From NCBI GenBank assembly GCA_000507305.1, contig DF241012.1, positions 31,419 to 95,418 of the forward strand: 64,000 nucleotides of DNA, in the 5' to 3' direction. The position numbers and the translations under genes were made by a program. A model generated the notes under the pieces. That model did not search any database and was not told the DNA's origin. It saw nothing but the letters and a program-made list of their open reading frames with translations. Each line of letters begins with the position of its first letter. The stretch's first letter is position 1. This DNA comes from Breviolum minutum Mf 1.05b.01. Lineage: Eukaryota > Sar > Dinophyceae > Suessiales > Symbiodiniaceae. Of this stretch, positions 22,601 to 29,439 are shown in pieces.

Positions 22601-25600
22601 GTTGCTGCTGTTCCACTGTCAAGAATGCATCTCCAATGTCTTAAAGCTGCCACCACCTGACCAGTCTTCAACGAACCTCCACGCACAAAGCACTTTTGTG
22701 ATGCTACTTGCTCTGAAAAGGTCTTGGCGATCTGGGGATAGCCAACTGAACTCCCTGGCCACATAGTGTGACCTACGTAGCCAGCATCGTTCATTGGAAA
22801 CTTGCTTGTCAGGCCATGTTCTCACAAACCTAGTTGTTAGCCTCTTGTCATCCAAACCTTCCAGTGTAGACACTGGTTGTAGAACACCAAGATCCTTCAG
22901 TCGGTCCATTTCAAACTGATCTGCCAATGCATCCAAAACAGATGAGATATAAAAGCTACAGTCTAAATTTGCATTCAATTCGCCCTGTCACTTTGGCGCT
23001 TGAGCGTGAAGATGAGCCCAATCAGACGTACTTCGAGCGCAATGAATTGGATGACGTAGAGGCCTATGATGAAGACTTACATTCTGATGCAGAGTTTGAT
23101 TCAACCCCAACCGAATCTGTTTCAGTTGGACTTGGAAAAGGTGACCTATACATATCCACTGGGTCAAGGTGAACTGCACATGATTTCACACTCCTAAGTG
23201 TTTAAGACCCTGAGTGGACGGTTGCTGCAATCGGCGCCGCCGTCAACTGGAAGTAGCCTGTACGTGCTACATCACAGATGTTGTTCCAAGCCATGGATTT
23301 TGTTAAATCCATCGGCTATCATGTCACGCGTGCAAACGTTGTATCGTCTGGTATGGTCTCCTGTACACTTGGCTCGCCATAAGCACTACCACGTGGTCGC
23401 CATAATTCTTGCCTCAGACCGTCAAGTCGATGGCCAATCTTTTGTCAGAAACCACTCCGGTTCCTGTTCCAGAAAGATACTCCACATAGGAGCGGTAATC
23501 GGTGATCCAGTGGACGACTCGTGAGTCCATTGCATGAATTAATTCTCCAGTCTCCCAATCGCCCTGCTTGATCTCTAGGGTTCGTAAGCGAGTAGAGCAC
23601 GTGTCTGATGTAGTGCGCGCTCTCACGCTACCATCCATGCTGCTAAGGACTTCCGCCTGCAGTGTTGATCTGCAAACCCTCTTGATCGTATGGGAAGCCC
23701 CGTTGAGAATGTGAACTCGCACAGGTTGAGACTGACTTGGCATCCTGTCTGCCAAGAGTATCATCCTTCGTGTATGGGACTTGTGGCCACTCTCTTTCCC
23801 GATGTGCGACACATGCAATTCTGCTGCGTGGCTGGCATCCGTGACCGATAGGATGACCGCCTCACTGAACTTGAAGATTCCTTTCTGGAACCGTATTCCG
23901 TTCATCGATGTCTTCTGCGCCGCCCTGTTTAAAGGCTTCGATTGTCGACCTTGTAAACTTGAACACCTGTAGGCCAATTCGGGCCTACAAAGCCTTGCCT
24001 TGCCACGTACCCAATGCTCCCGAGAACCGCCCGCATCTGGGACACTCAGTCTCTTCATCTGCCATCAGCGCTATCGGCTGCGGTAAGACATGATCTTCAA
24101 ACGTCATTTTCGCAGGGGTCGTCTTCAGTCCAAGAAGTTTGTTCTTCTTTCCTCGGACTGCCTTGAAGGACATACCAGAAGCTTGCTGTAGATCTCCGAG
24201 GTCTCAAAGTCTACCACCAATCCAAATGCCTCTTGGCTCGGCAAACTCAACAGAAGTGGCGCCGTCGAACCTGCAATCTCCGTAGACGACACCTCTCCAG
24301 GGATACTCAATCCTTGGGAGTTTTCCAAACTCACGTAGAACTGCCTCTCTCCCAAGTCTCCGTGGATCCTCCGATACCTCGTATAGTGACTTCCTTTCTT
24401 CATGAAGCCAAGTCGGGTCGTATCCTGTGATCTCCCGGAATCGTTTCGCCCATAGCTCTCCGTGGCAGGTCTGGTTGCATCCTCAGTCGTACGATTTCCT
24501 TCATCGGCGGCTTCATGGGACCAATCCTCCGACTCCTCATGGTGGTCCCAGACCTCACTTTCTCCTCCTTCATGTTGACCATTTGAGAGGTCATCACCTC
24601 CAATCGTAGACTCTGCCATGTAGGAATGGTTTCCTCTGTTCCAGCTCCACTTTCCCTTCTAATCTGACTTTCCACTTCCTTTGCTCTTCTCTCGTTCGTG
24701 TACTCCTCCAAATTAGTCTCTCAAAGTTGCTGTCAGCTTCTTCAGGTCGGCGAGGTCGTTGTTCATAGTTGACCTGATGAGCTGCTGATCCATGGAGCCT
24801 GCTGTAGGAATTGTTCTCCCAGGATGGCCTTGCTGCACTGCACCTCTGAGTCCGACTCCTGAAGTTGATTCCACCATGCCTCTCGCCGAAGAACATACGA
24901 AGACATCTGCTCTCCATACTGACGAGAGAGAGGTCCACTGGTGGCGCCTGCTTGGTATAGCTCCAATGCAAGCTGTCTAATCAGCTCTCTCTCGAGTGCT
25001 CCCAGCAAAGCCTCAACTCCTCCGGCTTCTGCTAAGGAATCCACCTGTAGAGCCGGTCCTTGTAATCGTTCCACCAATCGGAGTCCTAACGGACCCAGTT
25101 TGCGACGTTCGGGTCCGTCATGGCCGCTTCCTTCTTCTCAAAGGCTTTGATCTGGAACTTGTAGTTGGCCCACTCTTCTGCCTGTTTACCGAAGCCGGGA
25201 AGGCATCGTGCTTCGGGTTCCACTCGGGTTGGTCTGAAGCTACCATACTTCAGATTGTCCAGCGCCATGGTAGTAGGGATCTTCGTGAAGGTCTTTCCCC
25301 CAATCGGCCAGCTGTTATCGCTTCTTGTTGCTGGAGACTAGAGCTCCGCTACCAGTTTGATGAAAACTGTGATCAAAACCGCAATCACACTTCGCTGGTA
25401 CTTGTTTTCACCATTAGCTCAAGGCGCCTCGTGGGTACGTCATTGAGCCATAAGCAACCGGATTCTATACATATCCATGGGTCAAGGTCAACTGCACATG
25501 ATTTCACAATAAACGAGAACTTCAGCTGAGCTCAGAGGAGCTCGCTTTCGTGAAAAATAAAAGTAGTCTCAGAAATCATTTACACGCCTCGCATCAACAT

Positions 25601-28108
25601 AGTACCCAGAAGAAGACATGAGAAAAAGAAAACTGACTTTTGAAATGCCGAAATAGATGTGAAATACCCAAATGCCTTAGCGCTGGCTTCTTGGAAGGGG
25701 TTGGGAACACCAAGTTTTTCAGGGAGATAGACTAAACCCGGCTCAACATCAGACCAACTGCCCTGTCCGAAATGCTTCTGAACGAAACCCAAGATTGTAG
25801 CTACATAAGACCATATATTCCCAAGATTTCGCAAGACCTCTGTCCTCTCGGAGGCCTGGCGGTTAAAGAAATGCAGATCGTTGAAGCGGCCTCAGCACAG
25901 CTCCGGCCGTCTTTGGGTTGAGGGACTCTCCACCGCCGCAGCACCGAGGACCGGGCTGCTGCCGTCCCAACCGCCGAAGATGTACATCCCATCGGCCGCT
26001 TCGCTCCACACCGCGGTGTGCTCGTCTCGGGCCGTCGGCGCCGTCCCGTTGAAGGTGACTTCTGACCAATGCGTCGCCTGCTGCCGACAATTGTGGCTGG
26101 AAACGGAGTTTGGGAGATGTTCACATCGACTCGAAGAGCCAGAAACCCCACAAAATTCCATACAAAGACTGAGTTGAGAAAAAAACATGGAATCAAAAGT
26201 TGCATTTCGTGTCACACCCTTCATTTTGCCTTTGGATGGTGAACTTTAGATCTTGGTTGGGTTGATTTGTATCGTCAAGTTTGGAAGAACAATTCTTGCA
26301 AAAACTCCCTCACAAGAACCTTCGCCAACCAGTCACTTCAAATATGCTGAAAATCTCGACTCAACAAGATATGTAGGGATCGGTTGTGGGTGACTACAGC
26401 TCTCTACAGAATGAATCAGAATGAGGAACCAGCCATGCATACCTAAATATACAAAATGAAAATGGTGGGACACTGAAAAACGACAGAACTGGGGTCCTAA
26501 AATATCTCGATAAAAAAGAACCTGAACGTCACTACAACATGCATATCATTGCATATCATACATATCCGATAAAGTCATTAATGCAAATGTTACCCTTGGA
26601 ATATGTTTTCTACAAAATGGCAGTCCTCTCCATCGATACGACAAAGGAGCCGCTTAAGCTCTGTCGAAAAAAGTTTGAAGCAGTATTCAATGATATTTTC
26701 GATAATGAGCCAACCACACTTGTGCTCACAGAACAAAGGCGTTGGAAAAAACCAGGAAGGAAAGAAGGCGTTCGGAAAAATCCAAGAAAAAGTAGTCTGC
26801 ACTTTAATATAATAATATCCCTACCCCCTTGACTGGGGGGGACGTCGCATATATGTACGGTACATTTTGGCTAGTAAAATACCTGAAAATATGCCCAGTA
26901 CATTTTTTCAGGCTATCCTTGGAAAAATGTACCGTACATATTTTGAGGTATCCACGGTACATTTAAAGGAAAATGTACATGTACATTTTTCAGGTATCAG
27001 AAGTTCAAGCCTCAAAATGTACATGGTACATTTTGAGGTCCAACCTAAGGATTTCAGAGAACATCAGGGAATAAGATGGAATATGGAAAATGATGGAATA
27101 AAATGGAATATGGTGGAATATGGCAGTTGCTTAAAGCACTTCGGCTCTTGCGATGATTTGAAATCTGTAAAAACTTGAACTCAAATGAGAAAGAATGAGA
27201 TACATGAACAGACCTTTCCCCCCCCGCCAAGCTATGGAAAGGGGTGGGGGAGGGGGGGGAAAACAAATGTAACTTAGGACGTGCCAGGTCCTAAGTTACA
27301 TTTGTTTCCTCCCCTCCTCCCCCCCCCCGTTCGATAGCTAAACACTACTTTTGGATACCTAAGGGGGGGGGTAAGTTACATTTATTTTGGGGGGGTCGTC
27401 CCCCCCAAAAAAAATGTAAGTTACATTTTCCCAGGTGGGTCTCACTTTTCCATGGTTACGGGGGTGGGGATATAATAATGGCAATTGAAGAAGAGCCAAA
27501 ATTGGCCAATCTCAGAAATCATTTACACACCTCGCATCAACATAGTACCCAGAAGAAAGCATGAGAAAAGAAAACTGACTTTTGAAATGCCGAAATAGAT
27601 GTGAAATACCCAAATGCCTTAGCGCTGGCTTCTTGGAAGGGGTTGGGAACACCAAGTTTTTCAGGGAGATAGACTAAACCCGACTCAACATCAGACCAAC
27701 TGCCCTGTCCAAAATGCATTCTGAACGAAACCCGAGATTGTAGCTACATAAGACCATATATTCCCAAGATTTCGCAAGCGCAATGCCAACAAGGTCCACC
27801 AAAAATACGAGCCAAGATGGCAGTTGCAAGATCCGAGCAGGAAATAGGAATTCCTCCGACACACCGACCTCTGTCCTCTCGGAGGCCTGGCGGTTAAAGA
27901 AATGCAGGTCGTTCTTGTTGCCTCAGCACAGCTCCGGCCGTCTTTGGGTTGAGGGACTCTCCACCGCCGCAGCACCGAGGACCGGGCTGCCGTCGTTACC
28001 GCCGAAGATGTACATCCCATCGGCCGCTTCGCTCCACACCGCGGTGTGGCCCTTACGGGCCGTCGGCGCCGTCCCGCTGGGGGTGACTTCTGACCAATGC
28101 GTCGCCTG
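16438..28108 (-). CDS. Kelch-repeat gene with five duplicated two-exon cassettes
   Basis: Five copies of a Kelch unit lie on the minus strand, in order 28108-27887, 26080-25856, 19628-18648, 17261-17040 and 16659-16438. In each, exon a (118-124 bases) encodes WSEVT..GTAPT, then HTAVWSEAADGMYIFGG; exon b (35 bases) encodes (R)FNDLHFFNRQ or a variant. Together they make one Kelch blade of 51-53 residues. Exon a starts in phase 0 and ends after one base of a codon, and exon b ends on a codon boundary, so each cassette is a multiple of three and can be added or lost without a frame change. The intron between a and b is 66 bases in copy 4 and uses a GC donor with an AG acceptor. Kelch repeats fold as blades of a beta-propeller and usually bind partner proteins. 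The 5' and 3' ends of the gene lie outside what I can recognise. Confidence 0.75.
16787..16787. other. Single ambiguous base (N)
   Basis: One N where the cassette 1 flank (GAGAAAACAACATGGGA) meets a copy of the 80-base satellite. It may mark a join between assembled pieces. Confidence 1.
16850..17010 (-). repeat. Inverted copy of the 14-base minisatellite
   Basis: About eight units of TAGTTTCCGAACCAGGGTTT, the reverse complement of the TTCAGAAACTA array at 14557-14761, with T-run expansions. It lies in the DNA between Kelch cassettes 1 and 2. Some junctions read AGGGTTTTAG, which resembles plant-type telomere units. Confidence 0.9.
17040..17261 (-). CDS. Kelch cassette 2 (exons 17261-17144 and 17074-17040)
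   Basis: Exon a has TATWSEVTPGGTAPTGRESH followed by the conserved TAVWSEAADGMYIFGGWAG; exon b reads YENALHFFNRQ, where the usual ND is changed to NA. It lies only 602 bases from cassette 1, the shortest spacing in the array. Confidence 0.75.
17577..18180 (+). repeat. Intron repeat A, copy 2 (long form)
   Basis: This copy starts near ATTTGATATCACTTCAAATA and runs through GTGTTCATTTGCATTG and GCCATGCATACCTAAATATA to the GGAGCCGCTTAAGCTCTG part. It is co-linear with 20066-20650 and 26320-26810. An AT dinucleotide tract (18183-18214) follows directly. Confidence 0.9.
18240..18647 (+). repeat. Intron block B, copy 1
   Basis: Starts near AATCTCAGAAATCATTTACA and contains TGGCTTCTTGGAAGGGGTTG and GAAACCCGAGATTGTAGCTA. 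It precedes Kelch exon b and recurs at 25562-25855 and 27507-27886; a shorter form lies at 16253-16437. Blocks A and B plus the cassette form the duplicated genomic unit. Confidence 0.9.
18648..19628 (-). CDS. Kelch cassette 3, split by a 760-base insertion
   Basis: Exon a (19628-19508) encodes ATWSEVTFNGTAPTQRKEH and DGMYIFGGWFGSS; exon b (18682-18648) encodes RFNDLHFFNRQ. In the other cassettes these are separated by about 66 bases; here the intron holds a large insertion (18727-19486). Coding sequence on both sides is intact, so splicing of a longer intron could still give a normal blade. Confidence 0.75.
18727..19486. mobile_element. Insertion inside the Kelch cassette 3 intron
   Basis: Comparison with cassettes 1, 2, 4 and 5 shows about 760 extra bases here. 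Short similar octamers, CTCCACCG (18719-18726) and CTCCACTG (19479-19486), border it and look like a target duplication with one change. The left part has four copies of a CTCACTTAGGTCACC-like phrase, the middle a G-rich minisatellite, and the right ends in AAGCGAGCAAATTCGCGGCG. There is no transposase-like frame. It could be a non-autonomous element, a captured fragment, or filler DNA from break repair. Confidence 0.65.
18890..19130 (+). repeat. G-rich minisatellite with telomere-like GGGGTTTAGGGG
   Basis: Units such as GGGGACATGGGGTTTAGGGG repeat irregularly about a dozen times. The embedded GGGTTTAGGG resembles the TTTAGGG telomere repeat known from plants and reported for dinoflagellates, but it alternates with GACATGG units and is not a true telomere tract. 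It could form G-quadruplexes on this strand. Confidence 0.85.
20066..20650 (+). repeat. Intron repeat A, copy 3 (long form)
   Basis: Co-linear with copy 2, with scattered substitutions and a changed segment at GGAATATGCGGCCAACAAAA. It breaks off at 20642, where the copia block begins. Confidence 0.9.
21162..21662 (-). CDS. Hydrophobic frame downstream of copia RNase H
   Basis: The 166 codons contain two strongly hydrophobic segments (VGVIKYPFMQLYYFVQFLY and GFVWLIGLLCIVAFMICVAC), which could span a membrane. It follows the RNase H frame on the same strand. I do not recognise it. It may be an extra 3' frame of the element, part of a long terminal repeat read by chance, or a captured host exon. 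Confidence 0.35.
   Translation of the reverse strand: MCKQNLRLITSSSNFKANARLIQLIIASSFTSTDALSCVETMVSSIDVAWIDWSFDGTAVGVIKYPFMQLYYFVQFLYMQLPCMTDYEYSIQYAHGFVWLIGLLCIVAFMICVACRVFYGPDAADCAPGRMFVLFGEILQCMVHRPLWWYGEKRIQALAERETEEF
21681..22091 (-). pseudogene. Copia RNase H domain
   Basis: The frame has VALSSAQPETYSATSG, FLLGTDVTIKVLIDNSACRY, and STENLADIGAK, the ordered E, D and D regions of copia-type RNase H, which degrades the RNA strand during reverse transcription. It lies just downstream of the reverse-transcriptase part and is probably the end of the same polyprotein, now in a separate frame. Confidence 0.85.
22205..22978 (-). pseudogene. Copia reverse transcriptase, frame-broken
   Basis: 22978-22582 carries the N-terminal region (KDLGVLQPVSTLEG, KRLTTRFVRTWPDK, HYVAREFSWLSPDRQDLF). 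22498-22205 carries the catalytic core LMLLHVDDILVVCDDDF, with the paired aspartates of the YxDD-type box (here VDD). The reading frame changes near 22,580-22,500, so one uninterrupted protein is not possible. Confidence 0.85.
23147..23192 (-). repeat. Direct repeat, possible LTR fragment (inner copy)
   Basis: About 44 bases starting (minus strand) TGTGAAATCATGTGCAGTT are shared with 25465-25509. They lie at the two ends of the gag-to-RNase H segment, as LTR starts would, and begin with TG. Similarity stops after about 44 bases, so the LTRs are truncated or this is another kind of repeat. Confidence 0.6.
23414..24058 (-). CDS. Copia RNase H domain, second element, open frame
   Basis: A 214-codon frame has AVILSVTDASHAAELHVSHI, then CRSTLQAEVLSSMDGS, then RVVHWITDYRSYVEYL. 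These supply the D, E and D of the RNase H active site in the right order, so this domain could be intact. It lies directly downstream of gag-like frames with no reverse transcriptase between, implying an internal deletion. Confidence 0.8.
   Translation of the reverse strand: MKRLSVPDAGGSREHWVRGKARLCRPELAYRCSSLQGRQSKPLNRAAQKTSMNGIRFQKGIFKFSEAVILSVTDASHAAELHVSHIGKESGHKSHTRRMILLADRMPSQSQPVRVHILNGASHTIKRVCRSTLQAEVLSSMDGSVRARTTSDTCSTRLRTLEIKQGDWETGELIHAMDSRVVHWITDYRSYVEYLSGTGTGVVSDKRLAIDLTV
24125..25268 (-). pseudogene. Copia gag and protease-like region
   Basis: The part nearest the start (25268) reads MALDNLKYGSFRPTRVEPEA. The next frame, 25077-24763, has a helical capsid-like stretch (GGVEALLGALERELIRQLAL). 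The region ending at 24125 has TAPLLLSLPSQEAFGLVVDF, typical of the degenerate aspartyl-protease part of such elements. The signal passes through three frames, so the polyprotein is broken. Outside gag, a short non-coding leader separates it from the repeat at 25465-25509. Confidence 0.65.
25465..25509 (-). repeat. Direct repeat, possible LTR fragment (outer copy)
   Basis: Partner of 23147-23192. On the minus strand it is followed by about 200 bases of leader and then the gag ATG, which fits a 5' LTR remnant. No convincing tRNA primer-binding site was seen next to it. Confidence 0.6.
25562..25855 (+). repeat. Intron block B, copy 2
   Basis: Resumes the Kelch-array duplication right after the copia block. 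Near-identical to block B copies 1 and 3 but lacks the roughly 90 bases before the CCTCTGTCCTCTCGGAGGCC phrase (joined after AAGATTTCGCAAG). Confidence 0.9.
25856..26080 (-). CDS. Kelch cassette 4 (exons 26080-25957 and 25890-25856)
   Basis: Exon a has THWSEVTFNGTAPTARDEH and DGMYIFGGWDGSS, the best match to the Kelch consensus of the five. Exon b reads RFNDLHFFNRQ. The 66-base intron has GC at its 5' end and AG at its 3' end. Joining restores GSSRFNDL with no frame problem. Confidence 0.8.
26320..26812 (+). repeat. Intron repeat A, copy 4
   Basis: A shortened version of the long form: the GTGTTCATTTGCATTG portion is missing, and the end carries a deletion at GATATTTTCGATAATGAGCC. It borders the palindromic G/C-rich block. 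Confidence 0.9.
26813..27478. repeat. Palindrome-rich and G/C-run block between array units
   Basis: The first half repeats AAAATGTAC and GTACATTTT in both orientations at least six times (26855-27040). The second half alternates runs of eight or more G or C with AAGTTACATTT and its complement. A strong hairpin lies at 27241-27330. No coding frame is credible. Compared with the other units this is inserted DNA. Confidence 0.9.
27241..27330. repeat. Long hairpin with G-rich and C-rich arms
   Basis: Arms 27261-27280 and 27288-27307 (AAACAAATGTAACTTAGGAC and its exact complement) pair perfectly over 20 bases around a 7-base loop. Outside them a G-run (27241-27259) faces a C-run (27308-27328), extending the stem with a few mismatches. 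Confidence 0.9.
27507..27886 (+). repeat. Intron block B, copy 3
   Basis: Full-length copy including TGCAAGATCCGAGCAGGAAA and the phrase before exon b. Very close to copy 1, so the duplication or its homogenisation is recent. Confidence 0.9.
27887..28108 (-). CDS. Kelch cassette 5 (exons 28108-27988 and 27921-27887)
   Basis: Exon a has THWSEVTPSGTAPTARKGH and DGMYIFGGNDGS; exon b reads NKNDLHFFNRQ. It is the most upstream cassette I can see in the direction of transcription. Beyond it the repeated flank fades after about 28,160 and no further Kelch exon was recognised. Confidence 0.75.
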
Positions 28109-28159
28109 CTGCCGACAATTGTGGCTGGAAACGGAGTTTAAGATCCAGGTTTGGGAGAT

Positions 28160-28696
28160 TTCCAATGGTGAACTCTAGTTCGGGGGGAAGAGATGTCCAA
28201 TTACTTCCAAGACCATGAAAAATCGAGAGACAAACTAGGAAATCCAACCGCACTTATGCTTCATCCCCTGGCCCGACTTCTTCAGACCAAGGGTGGGTTC
28301 ATACAAATTCTCGCAATGCTGCTACAGGGTTACATTCTCAAGCAAATACATACCTATGAATCTATGAACCTGCGGGTGACCTATCCAATAGGATGTCCCA
28401 GTGGTTGGGTCAACCCAGACAGCTGAAGCCGCCATCCCCTCCTCATTTCATACATGAACATGAGGAATCTGACCAACATATCCAAAATGCACCCCCTCAT
28501 TCATCATTCAACATTTTGCTTGACCAATGTTCCTGGGGAACCACCACCTGATTCATACCTTTTAACGGTGCGGGATTATGCGGGATTACTGAATGCATTT
28601 TCTCTTGCAAAAAGTGACTCGCGAAAAAATTGGAAGAGCAGTTCTCTCCCAACAATCCCTCACAAACATATTCACCAATCCGCCCTTATGTAAAAT
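28160..28696. other. Spacer with relics of the array intron
   Basis: Holds diverged pieces of the array (for example AATTGGAAGAGCAGTTCTCT near 28,630, which recalls 19,998-20,040). No gene is supported. Confidence 0.5.
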
Positions 28697-29140
28697 ATGC
28701 TTCAAGCGATGGCAAAGCGGTGCCGGGGAGGAACGCTGAAGTTTTCGACAAGAACGGACGGAAATCGGTCGAGATCCCCTGTGGAGCTCGCCTCGACGAA
28801 GGCGCAGAGGAGCAACATCCAAAGTGCCCAAGTTGGATCGGAAAATGCGACACCTCGGCGTTTTCCGACTTTCAGAAAAAACTCGACCAAAAACCAAGGT
28901 GGAAGCAACCTGGAGAATTCACCCGTGGCTTATGGCATCCGAGAAAAGCCACAAATGTCTGGGCTGGGCATCTGGCGTGTTGCAAAGACACTCCTTCAGC
29001 ACTTTTCACTTTTGAGTTGGTTTGTGATTCTCACAGTTGGTGTGTGGGCAATATCCGCCGACCCCTCGCTAAGGGGGAGCGCGCCTAGAAGTTTGGTTTT
29101 CAAGGCTCAAAGCTTTGCTATCTCTTTCAGTACTGCGTAG
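28697..29140 (+). CDS. Possible exon encoding a single-pass membrane segment
   Basis: A 147-codon plus-strand frame has a basic, Ser-rich first part (KFSTRTDGNRSRSPVELAS), then a clear hydrophobic helix (HFSLLSWFVILTVGVWAI), then ISADPSLRGSAPRSLV. The last phrase lies in a 48-base DNA repeat found again at 63937. An overlapping frame is also open, so the coding claim is weak. Not recognised. Confidence 0.35.
   Translation: MLQAMAKRCRGGTLKFSTRTDGNRSRSPVELASTKAQRSNIQSAQVGSENATPRRFPTFRKNSTKNQGGSNLENSPVAYGIREKPQMSGLGIWRVAKTLLQHFSLLSWFVILTVGVWAISADPSLRGSAPRSLVFKAQSFAISFSTA
29050..29097 (+). repeat. 48-base dispersed repeat, copy 1
   Basis: Identical over 48 bases to 63937-63984 (core CTCGCTAAGGGGGAGCGCGC). 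A diverged third copy is at 37387-37424. It contains a short imperfect palindrome (CCCCTCGCTAAGGGGG). Confidence 0.9.
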
Positions 29141-29439
29141 CGTTTTTGGCCGTTTTGGGCTCGGATTTAGGTGGTGTTTAGCCTTTTCGCATCCACTGCC
29201 GACGAGATCCAGTTTTGTCTTTGTCCAGGCTAGGTTGCGGTACGGTTTTTGTCCACCGACTGCAGCCATTGACTTGGTTTTACAAGATTTCAAAGGTGCT
29301 CTTTCGGCAGCTTGCGGCAGGCTTGCGAACGGATCGTTTTTGGTTTTTGGGCATTTTCAGGAGTGAGTCTTACTCGCCACCTTTCTGAAAAATCACTCAC
29401 ATGAATTTTATTGATATAAAAATTCCTCTACATTTTTCA

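Larger units (their letters stand above)
20643..25569 (-). mobile_element. Block of degenerate Ty1/copia retroelement DNA
   Basis: About 4.9 kb interrupts the Kelch gene between intron repeat A and block B. The phrase AAAAGTAGTCT borders it on both sides (ends at 20642 and 25569), as a target duplication or microhomology would. Read on the minus strand it holds gag and protease-like parts, an RNase H, a reverse transcriptase and a second RNase H, which is more than one element's worth. Integrase was not found. All parts are separate frames, so the block is not autonomous. The left end (20653-21060) is non-coding. Confidence 0.8.

Noticed and set aside
22927..23172. Plus-strand acidic frame of 81 codons
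   Set aside because: It overlaps the copia block in antisense and the LTR-like repeat, and shows no domain.
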